Of a stretch of DNA of 64,000 bases, positions 1-11,200 are shown one piece after another. Both the position numbers and the translations under genes were made by a program. The stretch's first letter is position 1; each line of letters starts with the position of its first letter. This stretch comes from Saccharina japonica (taxonomy: Eukaryota > Sar > Phaeophyceae > Laminariales > Laminariaceae), in the NCBI GenBank assembly GCA_008828725.1, contig MEHQ01002695.1, positions 355,164 to 419,163 of the forward strand, read 5' to 3'. The notes beneath the pieces are model-generated. The model was not told the origin of the DNA. It was given only the letters and a program-made list of their open reading frames with translations, and ran no database searches.

Positions 1-403
1 GTGCACGGCCGTAGTCATATGACCATAGACCCTCGCATCCCTACAATGCCGGGACGGAGCGCGTTGGGTTTTCACCAACCAGGCAGACATTGCTTGCACC
101 AAGCGCGAAACGCCGTGAGGTATTGGGCGAGTCGCATGGAGGGTGAGCTGCATCCTGCTAAGAACCGCCTCTGAGGCGGACTTGCATATGGACGACAGCT
201 TCAATGAGTTAATTTAATTTCTGGTGTGGCCACTTCCGGAGACAGCAATGGGTTTTACTATGTAACTGCCTCGCGGACGCCTTACCATATTAACACTACG
301 TGATACGACCATTCCCCTTGTGCGGAACAAAGGTTCTCCACCCCGCACAAATGATCTACTCGACCGCCAGCTTTGGTGACCGCCAAAAAAAAATAACAAG
401 TAG
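1..403 (-). repeat. Family-A SINE-like repeat, copy A1 (cut by window edge)
   Basis: About 400 bp that recurs almost full length at 17698-18071 (same orientation) and 41268-41690 (inverted), with end fragments at five other places. Fuller copies end in ATGAGTAC followed by a C run; here that end lies beyond base 1. The opposite end contains a hairpin made by TTGTGCGG and CCGCACAA (around 328-352 here). I see no long ORF. I read it as a non-coding retroposon of SINE type, because partial copies keep the C-tailed end and lose the other. Confidence 0.75.
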
Positions 404-1125
404 CAACTAAAATTCTAGCGAGGTACCGTGCATTCGTAGAGCACGTTTCTCCCGCGTTATCGTTAGAGACGTCCGTAAGGCGTTCTACCGTCAGCCGCAT
501 CCACTTTCCTCAAATGGCGCGCTACCTTTTTATCGCTGCTCGTTCTAAGCATTGCCTTACGGTCGTCGTCGCTTAGCCCTAGTTCGATACCCATTTCCTC
601 TGTACAATAGGGCGGCGGCTAGCTCTCGCTTCACCAACCGACCGCACGCCTACGCCAAGACCATCAGCGGACACCTACACTCTGTTTGCTTTTCTCTTCT
701 CTCGTGCTTCGAAAAGAGCACCCCTTCCGCCCCGGCCTACCAGCTGAATTGTGTCACAAAACAAACGTATACCCCAGCAGCACGCCCGAACTTACCAGTA
801 CGCCAAAACGAAATTCCGTTTTTAAGGTACGTAGAATATCTCTCGCTAGAATAGAAACTCACGCAGCAGGAAAATTGTAAATGTCGTCAACTTGTGTGCG
901 TGGTAGGGGGGGTTGTTTGAATCAAAAGCAATGAGTCCTGATTCCGTTATTTTCGAAGATTATCCTGCGGTCGATCGTAGATTACATGTTTTTTTTGTTT
1001 TGGCGATCTCACAAGGACCCCCCATAACGAGTATTCGTAGTCCCTATTCGTTTCCGCTGTGTAAATTAGCATTCGCTGGTAATGAGGCATTTTTTGTATC
1101 CCGCGCCGAGCTATTTCTAGGGCAC
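404..1125. other. No confident gene; 3' flank or last intron of the kinesin gene
   Basis: No clear exon. One minus-strand possibility is a tiny terminal exon at 822-845: a CTAG acceptor after a pyrimidine tract, then seven codons and TAA, in phase with kinesin exon 7. It is too short to trust. The rest shows no recognisable coding or repeat signal. Confidence 0.3.
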
Positions 1126-4100
1126 CTGCTCTTTAGCAGTGGACGCCTCCGACGAGGCCGCCTCCCGCTCCGTCTGGAGATCCCGTATCCTCTCCTTCTG
1201 CTTCTCGATAGTATTTGCATGCGAGTCCATCGTGTCCTGAATCGAATAGGTCAAACGACGAGAGCGCAAAAACGCGAGAAAAGGTCTCGTTACGTAGTCA
1301 AAAGAAAAAACAGGCAACCACTTTGCCCACGCAGCAGAGTAGAATCGTTTATCGGCAGGTAGCACCATTGGCGACGTCATATCACGGACGGTGTTTTTTT
1401 TTTACTCTGGCCCCCTGATGCACCGGTGTTTCCCGCGGAAGATGGGTCAACTACGCCGGACTACGTACGTACAAGAAAATTAAGCCCTGGCTGCTGAGGC
1501 AGTCCCATCGAGTCGCATCAACACAGCGCGTGGAGACCCGTTTGGATCGAGATTCTGCAGAAAATTATTCGTAGCGTCTTTTCTTGTGGCCGTTATCGTT
1601 CCCCGGGAACAAACATCGATGGTTCGGTACTCTCGATGGCCCATCGTTCTCATTGCGTGACACCATTTCTCCAAACAATAAGGGTTGAAAGCGTCGGCTT
1701 GAATCGTGAACCACAACGTCAACAACCACATACAGCGTATATGGCAGACAACCTAGCCAATGGACAGTAGTATCCTTGAGTAGCGCAAAGAGCAACGGCA
1801 GGAAAACGATACAGTGTTGACGGTGCGCTTTTTTACTAAAGCGGAAACGGGCGGCAAGGGGCGGTCAAGGTGGCTCTCGGGGGTGAGCAGGAATATCGGG
1901 ACAGCCCTCGGCCCATCTCTCCAACACAAAGGCAGCTGATCCAGCGACGCGAGCCACCTGTCGCCGAATGCCAGGGTACCAACAACTGCCGTACAACAAT
2001 CCTGTAGCTCAGCTCCACCTACGCCCATGCCTACCTGCAGATCTACGAACTCCGCCTTGCGCATTTCCAGTTCGCCCTTCTGGCTGTGGATGACTCCCTC
2101 CAGCAGCTCGTCCATGCGGTCCTTTTCACACCGGTTTTTCTCGGCCAACCCCTGCAGCTGCTGGCGCAGCTGATCTTTCTCCGATTCCCCAGACGCCGTG
2201 GCGCCGCGCAGCCGCTCGAATTCCTATCCGGGGTCGGTGCAGTTCGAGGATCGTTACGTTGCCGATTTGATGGGTGGGTGGGTCAAGCAGGTGAGAGTGC
2301 GTGAGACTGGGGTGATCGTGCAGCTAGATGGCATGCTGGTATCTACCATAGACCAGTCGCGCCTCCCCCCAATCAAACAAAATGGCGGCGTAGGGTACCA
2401 GCCGGTCAAAACTGCAAGCGGGTTACCAACCATCCAAAAGTATTGCAAGCGTTTGAACCTCCTCTCGTGTACCAGTACGAAGTATACGGTTTTACTTGTT
2501 GTTTGGAGTTCCAGAGACAAGTACCACATAATTTCGCACGAGAACGGCTACACATAGAGTCGATGCTGTGCTACCATCAGCTTGGGATAGGAAATTGTCC
2601 TAAAACACATTATGCTGCCAGAAGGAGTGGGTGGGTGCCCCCTCTACCCGCCACCGCTTCGGAAGTGCCACACAAGCTCCCACACTACACGGGGCAACAA
2701 AACGCCTCCAGCTCATCCACCTCACACAAGTTGACGACATGATCCGCTACCCTGCGGCGCGAGTTCTCAGCGACACCTATCATTTTGTAGTATTAGTGGC
2801 AGTAGCAGTAGTAGCGCATCAGGTGGTACCGATGCACACAAACACCCACGACTACTGAGATGAAACTAAGCATTATAGGGAGCGTTTGGCCCTCCTCTTC
2901 GCGAGGGAAACCGTACCGTCGTTGTCTGCAGGAGCTGCGTGCGCAGCCTCTCTATCTCGTCCACGGTACCCCTTAGCGAGGCACCCCCGGGCCCGCCCTC
3001 GCGCCCGCCCGCGGCGTCCACTGCTTCTAGCACACGGTGCGGCACGTTCTTGATGTCTCTCGCCCTCCCAGCATACCTAGCAAAATACCGCGGAGAAGGA
3101 GAATGGACAGGAAGGGCAGAGGGGAGCGCACAAGAAGGTGGAGTGGGTGCACGTCAGGGGTGGTCGTTTCGTGGAGACTGGTGTTCAACGCGCGATCGCG
3201 CTTGAGCCGCTTTCGCGGAGTTTGACTGATGCAACCCGTGAGGGTCTTGCTACAAGTGGCTCATGCCGATTGGTCAAGCGCGAAATAAAAAAAGGTCTTG
3301 GGTTGCCGGAGCCACCCAGCCGCTGATCACCGCGGCAGCATCTTGCCCGGAATATGAGGGAAACTATGAAAAAGGTGCGCGTGTCGTGCTGCCTTGGATG
3401 CACTATGCAGCCTCGGAAACAATCAAGCTATCGTGGACCGATACCCCAGAATGGACCCTGGACTTGGGAGTCATATGTTGGCAAGATAACGGCCTCGCCG
3501 AAGTACCTACGAAGCACTAGTTTCGCTCTCTAAATTCGTGACTGAAGCAACGAGCCGTATCCTGCACCGGTGTTAACTATGGTATCTGATGGTTATTTCT
3601 GCAGACGTCTGTCCATCCGTCCTCCCTTTCGCTTCCCCCCCTCTCGCCCCTGCTCCAGGCTTTTTTACCTGAGCGACATCATGGTCTGCTGGAAGCACGC
3701 AGGTGCCGCTCGAACGGCACATATCATGAGCGTCTTGCAGTTGCCTCCTAGAGAGTCCTTCAACAAGTACGTCAGCTTCGAGTTGCGGTAGGGCACAAAC
3801 GGCTTCTCCGCCGCCGCCCCAGCCGCGCCTCCTGTCGAACGGGCGGCAGCTCGGTGGTACTTCGAAAGGGCGCTGAGAACGTCTCCGAGGAGGGTCAGCG
3901 ACAGGTTGATGTTTTGGGCTTCGACCAGGGAAGATCCTTCAACTCCGGACATCGACACTCGTTCTGACCCTGCCAGGTCGATCACCTTGGGAAAAAAAAA
4001 ACGGTACGTAGCGGTCAAGGATGCGTGCAGGCGGTTTTCGCCATTCGAGCTTGTCCTTCAAAGTTTTGTAGTAGCATTATATATAAAACACCACCGACGC

Positions 4101-6843
4101 TTAGACGCTTCCGTTATGCTGTAAACGAGTAAGTGACCGCTGTATGGGCTACTGTGGCGTACTATTGGCTGGAAAAAGGTTCGGAACGTACATACCACAT
4201 GCCTTTCACCAAGTGCATCAAGTGGGCTGTTTGTATAAATGCATTACTTAAAATAGTATACTCCCTCGCAGCCGTTTCAACCGCCGGCCGCCTTCACATA
4301 CGTAGCCCCCAACGCCCTGCACGCGTTGGCAGAATGAGCAAACAACAGCGAGACATATATTGGCGAACGTTAGCCGCGCCCCGCACCTGCATCTTTCCGA
4401 TACTGACGCACTCCACCATAGACGCCCTCCTGCCCCTCCTGTAGCCCTTCGGCGACCCGCCGCCTCCCCCGCTTGCACCGCCCGCAGCGCCTGCTGGAGC
4501 ACTGGTGACAGATCTGCAAGGGCTGGTAGATCGGACAGCTAGTGCCGTCCGGGAGTGCGTTGCCTCGATCTCGAGTATGAGAATGGCGTGGCTGCGGCTG
4601 CTGCGGTCGTTCAGACCGGTGGAGGCCGTCCGCCTGGCTTTCGCGCCGTGCGAGACGAGCGTTACCACGGCGGCGGCCGAGTTGACGGGGACGCGGAGCC
4701 CCCTTCCCCCCGATAGAAACACGCCTCGCGACGGGTGTTCCCGCACTTCGATTTTCGAGGCCGGTGACCGAGGTGGAGTTGTTGTGCCGTCCGGGCGTGG
4801 CGATTTGCTGCGCTTGCCCGCTCCGGAGCCGGAGCCGCCGGAGCCGCCTGCCGTTTCCAGCAGGTTGTGGAAGACGTTGTTGTAAATCTCGACGTATCTT
4901 AATTTAGAGCGTAAGAAAGGGTTCGGGGAGGTGAAAGCAGCACGATGGCGCATTTAGTAGGCGACAAAATGCAATTAATTAAGGCCAGCTTGCCGGTTGA
5001 ACGTGCAGTCAGGTGGCGGTATTGTCAAAGTCACGGAACGCACATTTGCAAGCACAGGATTCGGCCAACTTTTGGCCGACGCGATCGGGACGGCGACTAA
5101 AATGAGCGCTTTGATGTTTTTCTGCCTGAAAATATAAACGAAACAAAAAATCAGATAATAGCCTGTTTGTGTTGACGAGAGAGCAATAACCAGCAGTGTT
5201 TCACAACCTGAATACAAACACCATTATGTGGGCATTCCAACCGACGGCCGATGTGCCCACGGCTCGCAGCAGCGTCTGATCCATTTCGCCGGTTCAGTAC
5301 TTCGGCCACCTGTGGGGCCCCAATGCCAAACTCATTTGCAGGGGTTCATAAGCTTTACACCCTCCCCCCCCTACCCCTTTCCCGCGCTGTGGAGGATGCG
5401 CCTCAACTTGACGGATACTACTGTACTTATGTACGAGAAGCTCTACGAGGACGCCATGAGGTCAACCAAAAGTTGACTTCATGCGCTTCTCATTATCAAA
5501 AACATGGTTGCTCGTGACTACTCATTCAAGCGGAAAATGCGGGTTAAGGAATGCCAAAAGCCCCCATAACCAAGAACAAACCCCCTCGCGTGAAAAAAAA
5601 ATTGAGCAGATAATACGGGTCAAGGATAACTTTAACTCTCCATGACCCGGGAAAAAAGCTTCTCACGTAAGGAAGACCATGAACGCCTTGTCGGAGCCGG
5701 CCGCCGCGTCTGCTTGCAGCCGCTCGAACAGCAAGTTCACCGCGCGTGGGAGGACACCCGGGTCTTTCTCGGTCCCGCTGATGGTGTGAGTCTTGCCCGA
5801 CCCAGTGCTTCCATAGGCGAAAACGGTCGTGGTAAACCCTTGGCGTTCGTGCGTGTGATGTAGGAGAGGGAATGGCTGCGCGATGAGTAATTGAGTTGGT
5901 ACAATGGAACCAGAGGTGGGGCATAGTTGCAAATTACGGCGTTGCTTGTCCAGCGAACTCGAGCGTTCGACGACAAGTAACTCGGCTGGCGACGCCCAAC
6001 AACGCTGTTTCGGCAAGAACCAAAGTCAGTTGACTTTGCGTCGGTGGCCGGTGTCATATTCCCTTACTAAGTTTTCACGTTACCTGACCACGGCCTCTTG
6101 ACATCTTCCTCTACGAAAACAGAGTAGCCTACTGCTGTGTGGGAGCGTGGTGTTGATATAGAACTTTCGATTACGAACTACCCTGGTACAGTACAGCGTC
6201 TTCGGACGGAGGGCTACTGTTGTCATCACTAACTTGCTAGTGCTCTGCCCCTACGTGTTCATCGGACGTTGTTTAGACCATATCATATCTGTAAATATTC
6301 CTGAACTCTGGCCCTCCACATCTATAAGTGGCCAGTGTGGAAGGATCGTGAAGGCTGGCTGTCAAAGCAGCACATGTTAACCTCGTACGAATACTACTGT
6401 ACGGTCTGCGTGATACGGTCCAACAGCTCCGTAATATCCAATGATTCATGCCAGCTTTTCGAGCAACATCCTTGATACCAGGTACCGGTCGTATCTATTT
6501 GCTGTACGATGGTGATTTTATGATACAACCAATTGCTGTTTTATTCAGTACTACTGTACTGTAGTTAGACTTTTGAGTCACTATTGTCTTGTTAACAGCT
6601 GTCGACTGCAACGTAACCCCCCCCCCCCCCGCGTTCGTCTCCTCTCACCATCGACAGTGGCGTGCACCAGCGGCTTGACTGTATCAAACACCTGGTCCTG
6701 AGATGCTTCAGGACCGAACACGCGGTCAAACGAAAAATCGTGAGCCTGCTTGCCTTGCTGCGGCTGCTGTTCTCTTCGCCCATCACCATTGCCACCGCCA
6801 CCACTGATACCGCCACCACTACCTCCGCTACCAACGCTGCTGC

Positions 6844-6877
<34 letters not shown>

Positions 6878-7081
6878 GCTGCTACTCGTACGACCACCCG
6901 GGTCTACGATGGTGATTTTCTGGTCTTCGACGCACAGGACGCAAGACCCCGCCAAGTCGGCGCCCCCAGCGTCGGTGCTTTGTTCTTCGGGTCGGAGGCG
7001 GACTACCACCCCGACAGACTCTCCTCCTCCTCCTCCTCCTCCTCCTCCTCCTCCTACCCCCCCAGTCTCGTCCATGGCCAT
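1126..7081 (-). CDS. Kinesin motor protein (N-terminal motor), seven exons, 3' end unresolved
   Basis: ATP-driven microtubule motor. Exons on the minus strand: 6649-7081, 5667-5838, 4387-4897, 3669-3985, 2917-3076, 2035-2223, 1126-1236. All borders are GT-AG and phases join without a break to give 631 codons. The start ATG at 7081 opens MAMDETGG followed by poly-Gly. Motor landmarks: VVVRLRP (25-31), P-loop GSTGSGKT (154-161), YVEIYN (203-208), switch I NDRSSRSH (298-305), switch II DLAGSE (375-380), [19 protein letters not shown] (436-454), and [12 protein letters not shown] ending the motor. Exons 5-7 turn into charged heptad-rich coiled coil, a dimerising stalk. Gly/Ser/Pro-rich inserts sit near the N terminus (50-100) and at about 217-247 and 325-352. 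Exon 7 ends with a donor, so more C-terminal sequence is expected. Subfamily not assigned. Confidence 0.92.
6840..6885. repeat. GCC/GGC trinucleotide run coding for poly-Gly in kinesin exon 1
   Basis: A run of (CCG)n on the plus strand reads as poly-Gly in the kinesin N-terminal region. A second run of (TCC)n at 7020-7053 codes for the Gly stretch next to the initiator Met. Both are likely to vary in length. Confidence 0.85.
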
Positions 7082-8234
7082 GTTTGCTTGCTGATGCTCG
7101 ATGCCCGATGCTCGCTGCCTCCCTCCTTCCTTCCTCAGCGACTCAGTGATTTGTGACTTTCTTGCCGCTCAACTGTCGAGAGTCTACGAGAAGAGGCGAA
7201 TCACCGAGATAAACCGCCGGAACGTCGTCGGATGTTGGCCGATGCAGGTGCTTCTGCTCGTGTCGTGGGTGTACACTGTTTCCGGTGTGTCACGTGGTGA
7301 TTTACGCTGCTACTCTTGCTGTTCATGTCCGGGTCTGGACGTGCCGTACATAAGAATCTGTACGTACGACGAGTTGTTTTCAAGATTGAACGTTGGCTGG
7401 CACCGCCGACAATCGGGGATGTGGGCGTCTTGTAATACTGCTTGGTGGTTGCCTCGCACCGGCGACGATGGTGCAGTCGTCACTCCGCATGGAAAGTGGA
7501 ACCAAGCATCATCACGTATCGCGCTTGTCGCTGCACTCTGTGCATGCTGTCCGCAAAGCAATGAACGATCGAATTCTCGTCGTAACGTTTACTGATGATA
7601 TCATGCGTATCATACGGCAGTAATAACATCAACGTCAACGTCAACGAGAGATCGGAAATCTTCGGCAAAGTGCACTACTCTGCTGCTGCTGCTTCTGCAT
7701 CCTCACAGAGGCCGTTGAGCGCCCATTTCAATAGACTTGCAAACGCCTGTTCTAGACGGGGTACCAGTTGGAGCGGCTGACACGCTGATAGGAGATGAAG
7801 CCGTCGATATATCCGTCCGTGGCACAGGAGACAGGAGCACAGGCTGTACAGTAGTCGGTACCAATAATGCGGGGGGATAACTATCTTTTCGTATTATATT
7901 GCCGTTGACGGCTATTTTTTGTGCCTCGAGCACGGACAAATATGCCACCAGGAGACCGCGGTTTGACCTTCTTGACTGACCTCCATACCATACAAACACA
8001 AGTATAATTATACTCAAAGAGGTCTTGACGCGTCGGACAAGTCAGGTCACCTGGCACCTTTGGGCAGGCACTTGGGCACGAGGGGACGAGAGAGCGGCGA
8101 GGGGCATACGCGTGTCTGCTGCAAACTGCCCAACTGCAAGTGAAGGCATCCACCGCTCATAGCTCCCGTGCCCGCAACCAAGCTTGCTGAGCATCCTTCC
8201 GAATAGTCTCTAGGAGGTTGCATCCCTCAGGAAC
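7082..8234. promoter_or_regulatory. Divergent intergenic region between kinesin and SRPBCC genes
   Basis: 1.15 kb between two start codons facing apart, so it should hold both promoters and 5' UTRs. No TATA box at a convincing distance and no repeat were identified. A short (ACGTCA)n-like run lies at 7627-7645. The promoter role is inferred from position only. Confidence 0.4.
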
Positions 8235-11200
8235 ATGATGGGCGCAAAGCTCGGAGGAGGAGGAAGGCGGCAGCGCGGAGCTGCTGCTGGTGCTGGTGCT
8301 GTGGCGCTCTTCGGCTCTTGGTTGGTACTGGTATGCCTTGCAGGAATCCATGGGGTGGCAGCAGGGAAGGCCACGATGGCACCCCACCCGCACCAGGGGA
8401 AGGTCAAGGTGAGACGTTGCCACCGTGTTTTGCGTCTTTTTGCCCTGCGCGCGCGGTTATATAGGGTGCTGCTGCACACTGATGTTTTCCACAACCAGAA
8501 TACATGTTGCACACTGCTCCTTGCTGCTGCTGCTGGTGCTGCTGCAACTGCTGTCTGAAGCTCGCACATGTTCACTTCGCAGATGGCGACCCACGGCCAA
8601 ACTCGCGAACATGCACCCAAAAGGCGCGCCGCCACTTTGTACTTGAGCTTGCATATACAGCAGCAGTAGCAAAGCACCGGACACGGGTCTATCCGCACGG
8701 TAAGTGTGAGCGCCGCTACGTACACAATACAGGGCTGAATGAAGCACGCGCGTCCTGTTTGCAGCTGATTTGCAATATACGCGGCGTGACTCCCACGTTC
8801 GATACTTACGCCAGTGACTTACTTCATAGCCCCCGAGCCCGAGCCATGAGCTCGAGTGCTGCGCGCGAGCGAGTTGCTCTGTACGAGTACGACCAGTAGT
8901 ACCTAGAGCACGGCACAGCAGTACAGCAGTACCAGGTACCAGGTATACTGAAATACTTATCTAACCCGTTGGCATTGGATGTCAATCGATCGCTACGTAC
9001 GGTATTATGGATCAGTTTTGAGTACGAGTATACGAAGGCAATACCGCAGTACAGGACACCTATTAATAAGAAACACGCTAATAAGAAAACCAGGCTGAGA
9101 TTAGGAGGAAAATAAGAAATTCGGGAGTCGTTATCTTGGAATTAGTGCAGAGAACACCCTCTCGCAAATAAGAAATACAGCCTCGACCAGATTTCCTGTT
9201 TCTTATTAGGTGTTGTTCTGTTGTGTACTGCTGTACTGCTGTACGTGCGACGATTTCGTGGCAGTATTCGTACCTGATACCTGATACCAGTCTGACCCCG
9301 AAATATAAGGACCGTTTGTATATTAACATGTAGTTGAAATGGTGCTTATAGTTTGGGTCAGAGTGGTACTGCTGTACTGGCGTACTGGCTTATATCGCCT
9401 CCCTCGCCCTACATACCGCAAGACCCCTCTGCTCGCTGCGGTGCTGCACCTCAACTGCTACTGCTGTGTACCATATCGTATTATATGTACTGCTGTAGTG
9501 TGACACTGCTGTGACCGTGCCGCTCTTTGCTGCGCCCATTGCTGGCAGCCCTACAAGCCGGGAATGCCTGACATGTCCTTGAGCAAGAAGCAACTCGCGG
9601 ACCTGATGGCTGGAGAACTGGTGAGTACCTCGTACCAAACTTTAGGGGAAAACCCGACATGCTCCGTCCCGGCATTGTAGGGATGCGAGAGTCTACGGTC
9701 ATATATACGACTACGGCCATGCATGAAAATGAAAAAAATGAAGTACACCCCCCCCCCCTCGCAAATTACAAATTACTTTACTTTACTCCCCATTCACTGG
9801 GAGCATCTTGTACAGTGTTCAGAGTTCCGTTGAAATATACTGGGCAGGGGTGGAGTTGCTGCCGCTATCAGAGTGCCTGACGTGGGCGCTGCCTTTGGGC
9901 AAACTCCTCTCTCTGCATGGGGTAAAACAAAACCCGTACATAGCACGCGCGATCGAAGTTATCCGGGTTGTTGTCGTCGGTCGGTCGGTCGCGAGGCGAG
10001 TGCTTGTCGTTTGAGTCATCTCGCTTTCTCTGTGCAGTCTGGAGGCTTTTTTCCGCATCCGGGGACTCACTTCGTGCGTCCCCGCTTTTTAGTTTCTAAG
10101 ATTACTCCGGTATCACACACAGCTTGCAAATATGATTTTCGACCAAATCCTCGATATCTCCACAGCTGATGCTTGTTGTAGTTGTTTAAAAAAAAAAAAA
10201 AAAAACTCTTGTTTTTACGACCGGGGCCTTTTCCCGCTTCCAGCGTCACTCACGACTCGCGAGCATGAAGTCCCCTGCGCTTCTTCCGCGACGACGACGG
10301 GTGGCGGCGGCGGCGGCGGCGGTTGTTCTCTGGCAAAAGCAAGCAGACCATGCACAACAAACCCGCGCTATTGGCGGCAGACGGTGCTATAAACTATAGA
10401 CTAGTGTATATACCTACTGCTGTAGTCGCCACCGTGGGCAAGTCGTGTTACTTCTCCGCGCCCATGAGCTTTGCTGTGATTCCCCGCTCTCTTGGCCGAA
10501 GGGGGTGGTACCATATGACCCGGGTGATAAGATAACACACCCATCATTCACATAGCGGGAGAATGTGAAATGTACAAGAAAGAACGGGATGTGTTAAGAG
10601 GAGATGAGGAAAATGAACAAATGTGATATGGAGAAGTTTGGTACAAACTAGATACGTAGTAGCGAGAAAAGGATCGCTATCTTAGGAGATAGATGGTGGC
10701 CACAGGCGGCGAAACAGGAAGGGGCTAGGATTAGCAAAAGTGTATTTGCAATATATGGAAACAGCGTAATGAGCGCCCCGATGTTGGAGGTGTCTCTACT
10801 AGGAGTAGGAACGGTGCTCCGTCTCGAAAGGGATGCGTGGTCAATGGTAAAATGACTAAGGCAAGCAACAAATGAGCACGCCCCTCCCCGGGATGGATTT
10901 CAGAACCATTTTTCTCGAAAACTATATATAGAGGGGCGGGTGGCACACAACGAAAATGACGGCGCTGGGGATAATATCTCGTCGAGATGTTGCCAATAGA
11001 GGCAAGCCGCTCGGCGTTTGCGTTCTCCCCATTGCCCAGAAAATCAGCTTAAGACGCTCACTCGTCCAAGGGGTGTGTTATATTATCACCCGGGTGTGAT
11101 CGGGTATTCGCTCTTGCACGCCGGCATGTAGCACGATGCAGAGATTCTCTTGGACGACTTACGGTATGGACCGGCCAACAAGAAATACCTACGTACGTAC

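Noticed and set aside
913..1362. 149-codon plus-strand ORF
   Set aside because: Overlaps kinesin exon 7 in antisense and has no motif.
4505..4885. 126-codon plus-strand ORF
   Set aside because: Antisense to kinesin exon 3, which carries switch I on the other strand.
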